The notes beneath the pieces are model-generated. The model searched no databases. It saw only the letters and a list, made by a program, of their open reading frames with translations, and was not told where the DNA came from. From Marinobacter iranensis (GTDB lineage Bacteria > Pseudomonadota > Gammaproteobacteria > Pseudomonadales > Oleiphilaceae), in assembly GCF_029207565.1 (NCBI RefSeq), contig NZ_JANCMW010000005.1, positions 186,001 through 250,000 of the forward strand: a DNA stretch of 64,000 nucleotides, in the 5' to 3' direction. A program made the translations under genes and the position numbers. Below are positions 57,200-64,000 of this stretch, piece by piece. Numbering within the stretch: position 1 is the stretch's first letter; each line of letters begins with the position of its first letter.

Positions 57200-58143
57200 G
57201 CGGTTTCTCCCTGTTTCGCAGCGGGCGTGTTGTTGTCCTCCACCATGCGAATGAACAGCTCTTCCAGCCGGTTTGCCTTGGTGCGCATACTCACCACACG
57301 GATACCCTTCTCTTCCAGTTGAATGAACATACCGTTGAGGCTCCGGCCCTTATCCACATCCACCACCAGCGCGCCCTCGTCGTCCAGGTGACAGAAGAAA
57401 CCCTCAAGCACAGGCGCCTCATCAAGTGGCTCGGCGGTGTCCAGCACAAAGGTCTCGGAACTCAGTTGCTGCAACAACGCCCGCTTGCTGGTATGCCGCA
57501 GAATCCTGCCATGGTCGATGATGGCGATATTGCGACACAGGGCTTCCGCCTCTTCGAGATAGTGGGTCGTCAGGATGATGGTGGTGCCCTGCCGGTTCAT
57601 TTCCTCAAGGAACGTCCACATGGAACGCCGCAACTCGATATCCACACCGGCGGTGGGCTCATCCAGGATCAACAGTTTGGGCTCATGTACCAGCGCCCGT
57701 GCAATCATCAACCGCCGCTTCATGCCACCGGACAGCATCATTGCCGGTGTGTTGCGCTTGTCCCAGAGACCAAGCTGGCGCAGGTATTTTTCAGCGGATT
57801 CCGACGCCTTTTTCAGGGGGAGGCCGTAATAACCCGCCTGGGTGGTCACAATGTCGAATACCTTCTCGAACTGGTTGAAGTTGAACTCCTGGGGCACCAC
57901 GCCCAGGTTCAGCTTGGCGTCCGAGAGGTGGGTATCGATGTCGGAGCCGAACACGCGGACCTTGCCGGAGCTTTTATTCACCAGCGAGCAGACAATGCCG
58001 AGCGTGGTCGATTTACCGGCCCCGTTGGGCCCGAGAAGGGCAAAAAAGTCGCCCTCGGCAACATGGAGGTCGATGCCTTTGAGGGCCTCGAAGCCGTCAC
58101 CATAGGTCTTGACCAGACCTTCGATCTCAAGTGCGTTGGTCAT
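57196..58143 (-). CDS. ABC transporter ATP-binding protein (YadG-like)
   Basis: A 315-residue ATPase, with Walker A GPNGAGKSTT (about residues 38-47), the signature LSGGMKRRL (about 137-145), Walker B LLILDEPTAGVD, and the switch histidine in LTTHYLEEAEALC. A C-terminal regulatory tail of about 80 residues follows. It heads the two-gene exporter operon with the permease at 56426. The 258-base region upstream is shared with the divergent lipoprotein gene. Confidence 0.93.
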   Translation of the reverse strand: MTNALEIEGLVKTYGDGFEALKGIDLHVAEGDFFALLGPNGAGKSTTLGIVCSLVNKSSGKVRVFGSDIDTHLSDAKLNLGVVPQEFNFNQFEKVFDIVTTQAGYYGLPLKKASESAEKYLRQLGLWDKRNTPAMMLSGGMKRRLMIARALVHEPKLLILDEPTAGVDIELRRSMWTFLEEMNRQGTTIILTTHYLEEAEALCRNIAIIDHGRILRHTSKRALLQQLSSETFVLDTAEPLDEAPVLEGFFCHLDDEGALVVDVDKGRSLNGMFIQLEEKGIRVVSMRTKANRLEELFIRMVEDNNTPAAKQGETA

Positions 58144-58328
58144 AATGAATCCGGAGCTGCAGAGGCTGCGGGCGAAAGTCCGCCGCAGACGTTCAGGGAA
58201 CAGGAAAAAACGAGTGAGTATAAGTTGTGGCCTGGAAAGGAAAATTCAAGTAGCCGCCGACAATCCCGCCAAAAAGACGAAAACCCCAAACTGCGACAGG
58301 TTTCCCGATATGGCACCACGGCCCTCCT

Positions 58329-58334
58329 TATAAT
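58329..58334 (+). promoter_or_regulatory. -10 element upstream of the lipoprotein gene
   Basis: A perfect TATAAT lies 68 bases before the ATG at 58402. No good -35 is seen at 16-18 bases. The rest of 58144-58401 shows no clear site. Confidence 0.35.
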
Positions 58335-58401
58335 GCCGGTTACAACAATTTACAAAAGGTCCTGCAACGCAGACCGAACGCCAGGGAATGTACGCGCTGC
58401 C

Positions 58402-59535
58402 ATGAGATCCGCTCACTTCAAATCCGCTTTGCTGCCTCTGATCTCCTTTTTTGCCCTGACCTTTTTACTGACAGGTTGCTTCGGTGGCGACGGCAGCGGT
58501 GGCGATGATGGCTCACGCAGGGGCCAGATCATGCCCGCCGGGATTTCCGGGCTCACCTATTCCACCGCCAGCCGCAACGGCACCACCGATGCCAACGGCC
58601 GCTTCAGTTACTATCCCGGTGAACGGCTCAGCCTTCGGGTTGGCAACCTCCAGCTTGCGGAAGGCGTGCCTGCCAGGCTTGTGGTAACACCCCTGGAATT
58701 CTTCCCGGACCTGCGAGCCGCGCTGGAACTACCCGGCACCACCGCCGAAGGACTGCAGAACCACCGGATTACCGAGCAGCAGTTGCTCCAGAACGTGCCG
58801 CTGATCAACCTCACGCGTTTTTTGCTGGCACTGAACTGGAGCCTGAACATGTCCGACGGCAAGGGCATCGACATCCGCGACCGGGTGATTACCCAGTTGA
58901 ATGCCGCCCTGCCAAACCTGGACGCCCCGATCGACTTCAACGTGCCGGAAAACGAATTCATCGCCGGTGGTGATACGCCCTCCCCGGCCAACCAGTTGCT
59001 GACCAGCATCTGTTTCTATCCGGCAGACAACGAGCTTTGTGAAGATCCGCCTACCGAGGAGGAAATCGCCGCAGCCCCCGAACGCCCCGAGGACGAAGAC
59101 GAGCGGGATGACGACATCGAGTACCGGGAAGACCTGGAAAACAAGCGCGACCGTATCCTGAATGCCGTCCGCGGCCTGGAAGATGTGGACGTCGAAGACG
59201 CTGAAGGCTACCTCACACGGGAGCTCGACACCATCAGCACCCAACTGGCAAACCGCTATTACCTGGACGATTACGTGGCCGAGTTCCCCGCTTCGGATAC
59301 CGCCATCAAAACCGTGCGGGTTCGCAAGATCGCCGGGCAACCCGAGCTGGACACCATAGAGGCCATCAGCACGCGGGAGCAGGACGTGTTTGTACACTCT
59401 TTCAGTTGGCAGTCGGCGTCGGTGGAATACTTTGTAGCGGGTGAATCAGGCGGGGAGTCGGAGCTGCTGGTCAACTTCCGTCCGGAAGGCACTTACCGGT
59501 GGGTGAAGAAACAGCTCCGGGTGATTATCAAATAG
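58402..59535 (+). CDS. Outer-membrane-type lipoprotein of unknown function
   Basis: A 377-residue protein with a signal peptide ending in the lipobox LTGC (C26), followed by a Gly/Asp-rich spacer. The first folded part (about 40-100, GISGLTYSTASRNGTTDANG) resembles carboxypeptidase-regulatory-like beta domains that recur in bacterial surface lipoproteins. A highly acidic linker (about 216-245, many D and E) divides it from a second beta-rich part. I chose the ATG at 58402 because it starts the signal peptide; the open frame extends over 1 kb upstream through the exporter genes as shadow. Function not recognised. Confidence 0.8.
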   Translation: MRSAHFKSALLPLISFFALTFLLTGCFGGDGSGGDDGSRRGQIMPAGISGLTYSTASRNGTTDANGRFSYYPGERLSLRVGNLQLAEGVPARLVVTPLEFFPDLRAALELPGTTAEGLQNHRITEQQLLQNVPLINLTRFLLALNWSLNMSDGKGIDIRDRVITQLNAALPNLDAPIDFNVPENEFIAGGDTPSPANQLLTSICFYPADNELCEDPPTEEEIAAAPERPEDEDERDDDIEYREDLENKRDRILNAVRGLEDVDVEDAEGYLTRELDTISTQLANRYYLDDYVAEFPASDTAIKTVRVRKIAGQPELDTIEAISTREQDVFVHSFSWQSASVEYFVAGESGGESELLVNFRPEGTYRWVKKQLRVIIK

Positions 59536-59552
59536 CCAGCCGGGAATGGCCG

Positions 59553-60857
59553 TCAGGCACCCACGATACGGGACAGGTTCCAGCGGAACTCCGCACCGGT
59601 CACATCGTAGTGCTCAGGATTCAAGCCTTCCGTACCATGGGGCAGGCACTCTGCAACCGTCAGGGTCTCGCCCGTGCCACGGCCTTCGTTATACTTCGCC
59701 AGGTCCACAATCCGCGCGGACTTCAGCGGCCGGTGGGCACGATCCGTCATCACCATCACCTTGGGCCACAACCGTCGCTCCGGCGCGTGGGACACCACAA
59801 TACCGCGCTGGCCGTCATTCAGCTCAACAAGGCTGCCAGTGGGGTAGATACCAATGGCCTGGATAAACTGCTCCACCAGATCTTCCTGGAATTCAATGTT
59901 GCGCATGTCGTAAAGCAGGGTCACCGCGCGGGCCGGTGTCATCGGTTCTGCCGAGCTCCTGGGGCCGATCAGCGTTTCGAAATACTCCGCCAGCCCGGCC
60001 ACCTTGGCCAGCAGCGGAATCCGGTCACCGCGGATACCTTCCGGGAAGCCGGACCCGTTATGCCGCTCACGGTGGCCCTGCACAACACTGAGAACCGCGC
60101 GGGAAAGACCGCTGTCCGCCAAGCGGGCGGCACCGCGATCCACGTAGGTGCGGTAAACAGAAAAGTCTTCCGCGTCCAGCTTGCCTTCATTACGGAGAAT
60201 GTGGGCCGGAAGGTCCAGCTTGCCAACCTGGGACAACAGGCACCCCAGACCGAGATGGTTCAGCAGGCCTTCATTGAGGCCCAGCTGCCGGCCACAGACC
60301 AACGCCCATATCGCGGTATTCAGGGAATGCCGGTAGGTATAGTCATCATGCTGCCGGGTGCGGCTGAGCCACAACATGGCATTGGGATTACGGACAACGC
60401 TGGACACCATTTTCTGGGTGACGATGGCAACATCCCGAAGGTCCGGCGTGTCGTGCTGACGGATGGTTTCGAATACCCTATGCAGTGACGCTTCCGCATC
60501 CATCATCAGTTTTTTCGAAACTCTGAGCTCTTTCTTCATGGTCGTCACTTCTTCGTAACGGACCGGCTCTTTAATATTCAGCGGCGGCAACTGAACCACA
60601 TCACGCTCACGGCCGGAGCGCCTGACCTGACGGTTGAAGCGCTTGCCGGGCTTGGAGTGTTCGACGGCCTCACGAACTTCGGCCACATCGATGATCACCC
60701 ACTTGCAATGGGACACCAGCGAGCGAATGTCGTCCTGGGAACGGATGTGGAAGCCCTGGATCGGAAAAGGCGTCTGATGCCACGGGCGATCCAGATCAGA
60801 CACAAACATGCCGATCTCCAGATCGTGTACAGCGATTTTCTTCTGACTGACTCCCAC
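59553..60857 (-). CDS. DUF3391/HD-GYP-like protein with degenerate catalytic site
   Basis: A 434-residue soluble protein. The N-terminal DUF3391 domain (MGVSQKKIAVHDLEIGMFVS, residues 1 to about 130) typically precedes HD-GYP c-di-GMP phosphodiesterase domains. Here the HD-GYP part (about 150-330) keeps H177, but the HD pair is SQ (SQVGK, 209-213), the following histidine is missing (VDRGAARL), the GYP loop reads HNGSGFP, and the late aspartate is glutamate (EYFETL). It probably binds or senses rather than hydrolyses. Start is GTG 60857 after AGAGGTG. A consensus CRP/Vfr site lies upstream. Confidence 0.85.
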   Translation of the reverse strand: MGVSQKKIAVHDLEIGMFVSDLDRPWHQTPFPIQGFHIRSQDDIRSLVSHCKWVIIDVAEVREAVEHSKPGKRFNRQVRRSGRERDVVQLPPLNIKEPVRYEEVTTMKKELRVSKKLMMDAEASLHRVFETIRQHDTPDLRDVAIVTQKMVSSVVRNPNAMLWLSRTRQHDDYTYRHSLNTAIWALVCGRQLGLNEGLLNHLGLGCLLSQVGKLDLPAHILRNEGKLDAEDFSVYRTYVDRGAARLADSGLSRAVLSVVQGHRERHNGSGFPEGIRGDRIPLLAKVAGLAEYFETLIGPRSSAEPMTPARAVTLLYDMRNIEFQEDLVEQFIQAIGIYPTGSLVELNDGQRGIVVSHAPERRLWPKVMVMTDRAHRPLKSARIVDLAKYNEGRGTGETLTVAECLPHGTEGLNPEHYDVTGAEFRWNLSRIVGA

Positions 60858-60997
60858 GGGACACCTCTACACGTGCACGAATCGATAATCACTATTGTGA
60901 CGCCCCGCCTAAAAGAGTCCATTACAATTTTGTAGTGCGAAGTAACCGGAAGGCGACAGAGAGTAACGAAAACTATCAGCAGGAAACAAAGTGTAGC

Positions 60998-61017
60998 AAT
61001 GTGACACCTCTCACATT
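60998..61017. promoter_or_regulatory. CRP/Vfr (cAMP receptor protein) binding site
   Basis: AATGTGA-CACCTC-TCACATT is a perfect 7-bp inverted repeat containing TGTGA-N6-TCACA, the exact core of the CRP consensus. On the minus strand a -10-like TGATAG (60978-60973) puts the site centre about 41 bases before a predicted start near 60966, the class II activator position. It would activate the HD-GYP-like gene starting at 60857. Confidence 0.75.
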
Positions 61018-61037
61018 ACTGACATTTCGCAACGGGG

Positions 61038-61643
61038 CTAGTTATCGGTTTCGCAAACTGAATCGTCCAGCTCAGGCGGCCGGGCATTAAGGGATCCGCG
61101 CGGCGATTTGCGGCTATAAATGGTATACGGCACCGTGGAAGCCCGAATGTAATCGATGTTCTCGGCGTCCTCGCCGCTACCGCGAACGGTGTTGATCGGC
61201 TCACAGGACACCAGCAGAGCAAGGGACGACTCGATATCCGTCACCCTGCCCTCAGGGTTGCCGGGGTTTATCGCCATGCAACGGGCGCTTTCGCCTGCTG
61301 GCTCTCCGGTACGGGCAAGGCGGTCGAGGCCTTCCCGGCCACAGGCTCGGATACCGGCATCGCAGGTTGCCTGGGCGGCGTTATCATGGCTGTCGTCCAC
61401 CAACCGCCATTGACGGGCACTGCATTGGGTTTCAACGGTGATGGGGGTGGATTTACTGGCTGCCACCCACCAGCCGGGGTATTCGGCGGTCTGCCAGGTG
61501 AGTTTTACCTGCCGCTCCTCGCCTGCCGAATTCTCGGCCGGAAAGACCGCATAGTGGGTGTAGTAGGACGCACACCCGGCCAGGATAAACGGGAAAACAG
61601 CGACGATAAGCCGCAAAACAAAGGAAAATACGTTGTTTTTCAT
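61038..61643 (-). CDS. Hypothetical lipoprotein
   Basis: A 201-residue protein with a signal peptide ending in the lipobox LAGC (C24). The mature part is soluble, with six or more cysteines that could form disulfides in the periplasm, and a Trp-rich segment TWQTAEYPGWWVAASKS. I recognise no family. The ATG at 61643 begins the signal peptide; a TTG three codons earlier is less likely. It follows the PilZ gene by 15 bases on the same strand, so the two may be cotranscribed. Confidence 0.75.
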   Translation of the reverse strand: MKNNVFSFVLRLIVAVFPFILAGCASYYTHYAVFPAENSAGEERQVKLTWQTAEYPGWWVAASKSTPITVETQCSARQWRLVDDSHDNAAQATCDAGIRACGREGLDRLARTGEPAGESARCMAINPGNPEGRVTDIESSLALLVSCEPINTVRGSGEDAENIDYIRASTVPYTIYSRKSPRGSLNARPPELDDSVCETDN

Positions 61644-61658
61644 GCTGGCCAAAACCGT

Positions 61659-61958
61659 TTACTGATCCGCGAACTGCAAGCCAAATCCGTCGTTGGTCTT
61701 GCGTACCACCACCATCTCCAACACCGGTGCGGGAACCGGCAGGCCCTGAACCTGAACCTGCACGTTGTCGCCAATCGCCGGTGTAAACGGTTCGGTATCG
61801 ACAACGACAAAAACGCCGCCATCGGAAATATCTCTGGTTGAGAATACAAATTCACCAAGCGCTTCATGGGTAACGCGGACCTTCGCACTCATCGCTGTGC
61901 GGTTGTGTACTCTTCGATCATTCCCAACCATAGTTTGTGTGCCCACCACTTTTTGCAT
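61659..61958 (-). CDS. PilZ domain protein (c-di-GMP receptor candidate)
   Basis: A 99-residue single PilZ domain. The ligand motifs are RRVHNR (an RxxxR arginine pair) near the N-terminus and DISDGGVFV, fitting the D/N-x-S-x2-G second motif, so c-di-GMP binding is plausible. The start is uncertain: the ATG at 61958 fits the domain size, and those at 61982 or 61931 are alternatives; none has a strong ribosome site. With the GGDEF/EAL and HD-GYP-like proteins it forms the window's c-di-GMP set. Confidence 0.85.
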   Translation of the reverse strand: MQKVVGTQTMVGNDRRVHNRTAMSAKVRVTHEALGEFVFSTRDISDGGVFVVVDTEPFTPAIGDNVQVQVQGLPVPAPVLEMVVVRKTNDGFGLQFADQ

Positions 61959-62036
61959 AGTTTTTATAGTCTTCCGAAGCATAGCACCATTTCGGAAAGA
62001 ATATGACACCGGCGTCTTGACAGTCGCAACGGCACA

Positions 62037-62045
62037 AATGAGAAT
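62037..62045. promoter_or_regulatory. Fur half-site upstream of fbpA
   Basis: AATGAGAAT matches one arm of the Fur dyad (AATGAGAAT-N-ATTCTCATT), but the second arm is poor (AGTTGCGGT). It lies 80-88 bases before fbpA, a sensible place for iron repression. Inferred. Confidence 0.35.
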
Positions 62046-62064
62046 AGTTGCGGTTTTTAACTAA

Positions 62065-62089
62065 TTTTGAATCTCACTACGATTCAAAA
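62065..62089. promoter_or_regulatory. Perfect 9-bp inverted repeat upstream of fbpA
   Basis: TTTTGAATC (62065-62073) and GATTCAAAA (62081-62089) are exactly complementary across a 7-base TCACTAC centre, ending 35 bases before the fbpA ATG. It could be a regulator's operator or a 5' untranslated hairpin; no T run fits a terminator. Confidence 0.5.
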
Positions 62090-62124
62090 CCCCGCCCGTT
62101 TAATAAACATAAGGAAGGTATCCC

Positions 62125-63138
62125 ATGCGCCTGAAACTTGCCGCTGCCGCCGTTGCCGCTACCTGTGCATTTCCCCTGCAGGCCAGCGCCGACGGAGAGG
62201 TCAATATTTACTCCTACCGCCAGGCCTACCTGCTCGAACCGCTGCTGAATGCGTTCGAGGAAGAAACCGGCGTTGAAACCAACGTGGTGTTTGCCAAGAA
62301 AGGCCTGGCCGAGCGCCTGGAGCGCGAAGGCCGCAACAGCCCGGCAGACCTGGTGATGACGGTGGATATCTCACGCATCAACGAACTGGTTGAGCGTGAC
62401 CTGGTGGAGGGCATCGAAAACGAGACCCTGCAGGAAAACATTCCGGAGAACCTGCGTCACCCCGACGGCAAATGGTTCGCCCTGACCACCCGCGGTCGCC
62501 TGATCTACGCCTCCAAGGAACGCGTAGAAGAAGGTGAGATCACTACCTACGAGCAACTGGCTGATGAAAAGTGGGACGACCGCATCTGTACCCGCAGCGG
62601 CAAGCACCCCTACAACATCGCACTGTTCTCCTCGATGATCTCCCACCACGGCGAAGAAGTGACTGAAGAGTGGCTCAAAGGCGTGAAAGACAACCTGGCC
62701 CGCAGGCCCCAGGGCGGCGACCGTGACCAGATCAAGGCCATCCACGCCGGCGAGTGCGACATTGCCATTGGCAACAGCTACTACTACGGCAACATGCTGA
62801 ACGACGAAAACCAGCGGGAAGCGGCTGAAGCGGTCCGCCTGGTATTCCCCAACGCCAGTGGTCGTGGCACCCACATCAACATCAGCGGCATTGCACTGAC
62901 CAAAAGCGCGCCCAACCGCGACAACGCCATCCGCCTGATGGAATTCCTGTCTGAGCCAAAGGCACAGCAGATCTACGCCGAAGCAAACACCGAATACCCG
63001 GCCAACCCGGACGTGAAGCCCTCGGGCATGGTTGCCGAATGGGGTGAGATCAACCCGGACGACCTGTCACTCCAGGAAATTGCAGAGAACCGCAATGCCG
63101 CGGTAAAAATGGTTGACCGCGTCGATTACGACAACTAA
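62125..63138 (+). CDS. fbpA: Ferric iron ABC transporter substrate-binding protein
   Basis: The periplasmic Fe3+-binding protein of an FbpABC/IdiA-type importer, 337 residues. The signal peptide ends at ASA (residue 22). The mature protein starts DGEVNIYSYRQAYLLEPLLN, typical of the family, and the tyrosine cluster NSYYYGNM (Y219-Y221) supplies iron ligands, with another tyrosine in SYRQAY (Y31/Y35). The permease follows after a hairpin terminator, so fbpA is made in excess over it. A Fur half-site and an inverted repeat lie upstream. Confidence 0.94.
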   Translation: MRLKLAAAAVAATCAFPLQASADGEVNIYSYRQAYLLEPLLNAFEEETGVETNVVFAKKGLAERLEREGRNSPADLVMTVDISRINELVERDLVEGIENETLQENIPENLRHPDGKWFALTTRGRLIYASKERVEEGEITTYEQLADEKWDDRICTRSGKHPYNIALFSSMISHHGEEVTEEWLKGVKDNLARRPQGGDRDQIKAIHAGECDIAIGNSYYYGNMLNDENQREAAEAVRLVFPNASGRGTHINISGIALTKSAPNRDNAIRLMEFLSEPKAQQIYAEANTEYPANPDVKPSGMVAEWGEINPDDLSLQEIAENRNAAVKMVDRVDYDN

Positions 63139-63153
63139 GCAGGCCAGCGATTG

Positions 63154-63184
63154 AAAAAGCCGGGACTCAGGTCCCGGCTTTTTT
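63154..63184 (+). terminator. Terminator/attenuator between fbpA and the permease
   Basis: GCCGGGAC (63159-63166), loop TCAG, GTCCCGGC (63171-63178) and T6 form an intrinsic terminator, with A5 before the stem making it bidirectional. Partial readthrough into the permease would give the high binding-protein ratio usual in such importers. Confidence 0.88.
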
Positions 63185-63227
63185 GTACAATCCCCACCCT
63201 GTATTTTTAGCGACCCAAAGGAAACCT

Positions 63228-64000
63228 ATGTCCGAGGCCATTGCCGTTGAACAGACCGGGGCGGATCATCCCCTGCTGGCAAAACGGACCTCGAAACGCT
63301 GGCTGATCACCGCCGCACTGACCACTGCCATCGTGGTGCTCCCGGTGCTGTCTGTGCTCATCCTGGCGTTGTTTCCGGAAGAAAATATCTGGCCCCACCT
63401 GCTGGACACCACGCTACCCCGTTACCTGGCCACCACACTCAAGCTCATGGCCGGTGTTGCCGCGATTACCCTGGTGATCGGCCTTGCCACCGCCTGGGCA
63501 GTCACCATGTGCGAGTTTCCCGGCCGCAAGTTCTTCGAATGGGCCATGCTGCTGCCCTTTGCCGTGCCGGCCTACGTGATTGCCTATGTGTACACCAGCC
63601 TGCTGGATTATGCCGGCCCCGTTCAGACCGCCATGCGGGAATGGTTTGGCTGGCGCAACGCTGCTGACTACTGGTTCCCGGAGATCCGCAGCCTGGAAGG
63701 CGCCACCCTGATGATCGGGCTGGTGCTCTACCCCTATGTTTACCTGCTGGCGCGGGCGGCGTTTCTGGAGCAGTCCCCGTCGCTGTTTGCCGTTAGCCGC
63801 AGCCTGGGCCACTCGGCCATCAGCACCTTCTTCAGGGTGGTTTTACCCATTGCCCGCCCGGCGGTTGCAGTGGGCCTGTCGCTGGTGCTGATGGAGACAC
63901 TGAACGATTTCGGTACCGTGGATTTCTTTGCGGTGCAGACCCTCACCGCCGGCCTGTTCGACACCTGGATGAACCTGGGCAACCTCGGGGGCGCTGCGCA
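63228..64000 (+). CDS. fbpB: Ferric iron ABC transporter permease (partial, runs off the window)
   Basis: An open frame from the ATG at 63228 (preceded by AAAGGAAA) runs to the window end, 257 codons without a stop. It starts MSEAIAVEQTGADHPLLAKR, then a TM helix (about 25-47, ITAALTTAIVVLPVLSVLIL), then the binding-protein-dependent permease core: YLATTLKLMAGVAAITLVIG, the helix LPFAVPAYVIAYVYTSLLDY and the loop SRSLGHSAISTFFRVVLPIA, which carries the EAA-like coupling motif. Such Fe3+ permeases are fused duplicates of about 540 residues, so roughly half is visible. It follows fbpA by 89 bases with a terminator between. Confidence 0.92.
   Translation, partial: MSEAIAVEQTGADHPLLAKRTSKRWLITAALTTAIVVLPVLSVLILALFPEENIWPHLLDTTLPRYLATTLKLMAGVAAITLVIGLATAWAVTMCEFPGRKFFEWAMLLPFAVPAYVIAYVYTSLLDYAGPVQTAMREWFGWRNAADYWFPEIRSLEGATLMIGLVLYPYVYLLARAAFLEQSPSLFAVSRSLGHSAISTFFRVVLPIARPAVAVGLSLVLMETLNDFGTVDFFAVQTLTAGLFDTWMNLGNLGGAA

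Noticed and set aside
57184..58401. Long N-terminal extension of the lipoprotein frame (start at 57184)
   Set aside because: The extension is antisense to the ABC-2 ATPase; the true start at 58402 begins a clean lipoprotein signal peptide.

Overview
The window is a dense, GC-rich gammaproteobacterial chromosome segment. Protein content and gene order point to Marinobacter or a close relative; this is inference, since no rRNA or other species marker is present. The order der-bamB-yfgM-hisS-ispG-rodZ-pilW-rlmN-ndk-(isc)-iscS-iscR-cysE-trmJ-suhB-secF-secD-yajC-tgt-queA matches the well-known Pseudomonas aeruginosa block, and the flagellar rod/hook genes flgB to flgL lie in textbook order. I see no prophage, insertion sequence, CRISPR array or integron; this is mostly core genome.

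Layout: 1-99, tail of an oxidoreductase, followed by a large palindromic repeat. 240-6481, topA and the fatty-acid beta-oxidation operon fadBA (minus strand). 6482-6942, the only gene-free stretch over 300 bases, rich in operator-like repeats. 6943-16170, mixed housekeeping genes (exported helical protein, uspA, uup, MOSC protein, pcm, TetR regulator, DUF924, CbiX-like, SDR epimerase) with tRNA-Gly and tRNA-Glu. 16172-21990, a membrane GGDEF/EAL protein followed closely by ackA-pta, with an ANR/FNR-type box upstream. 22015-41362, the der-to-queA block: outer-membrane assembly, Fe-S and cysteine metabolism, tRNA modification, Sec export. 41404-41490, tRNA-Leu. 41573-52903, flgBCDEFGHIJKL with a sigma-54-type promoter before flgB. 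53107-64000, nitroreductase, DUF962 protein, CyaB-type adenylate cyclase, queF, an ABC-2 exporter, lipoproteins, a degenerate HD-GYP protein, a PilZ protein, and the start of a ferric-iron ABC transporter (fbpA, partial fbpB).

The most interesting points are: (1) the isc locus holds iscR and iscS but lacks iscU-iscA-hscB-hscA-fdx-iscX, and IscS itself lacks the C-terminal tail that docks IscU; (2) the SuhB homologue has lost the metal-binding DPxDG motif; (3) the flgE-flgF gap encodes a 9-bp helix that would pair with the flgF Shine-Dalgarno and encloses a GAAA-tetraloop hairpin; (4) a perfect CRP/Vfr palindrome lies upstream of an HD-GYP protein whose metal ligands are largely missing, about 5 kb from a cAMP-producing CyaB homologue; (5) ANR-type boxes precede uspA and the GGDEF/EAL-ackA-pta cluster; (6) triple 13-bp tandem repeats and a PsrA-like palindrome lie upstream of fadBA. 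No wholly new multi-gene system is evident.
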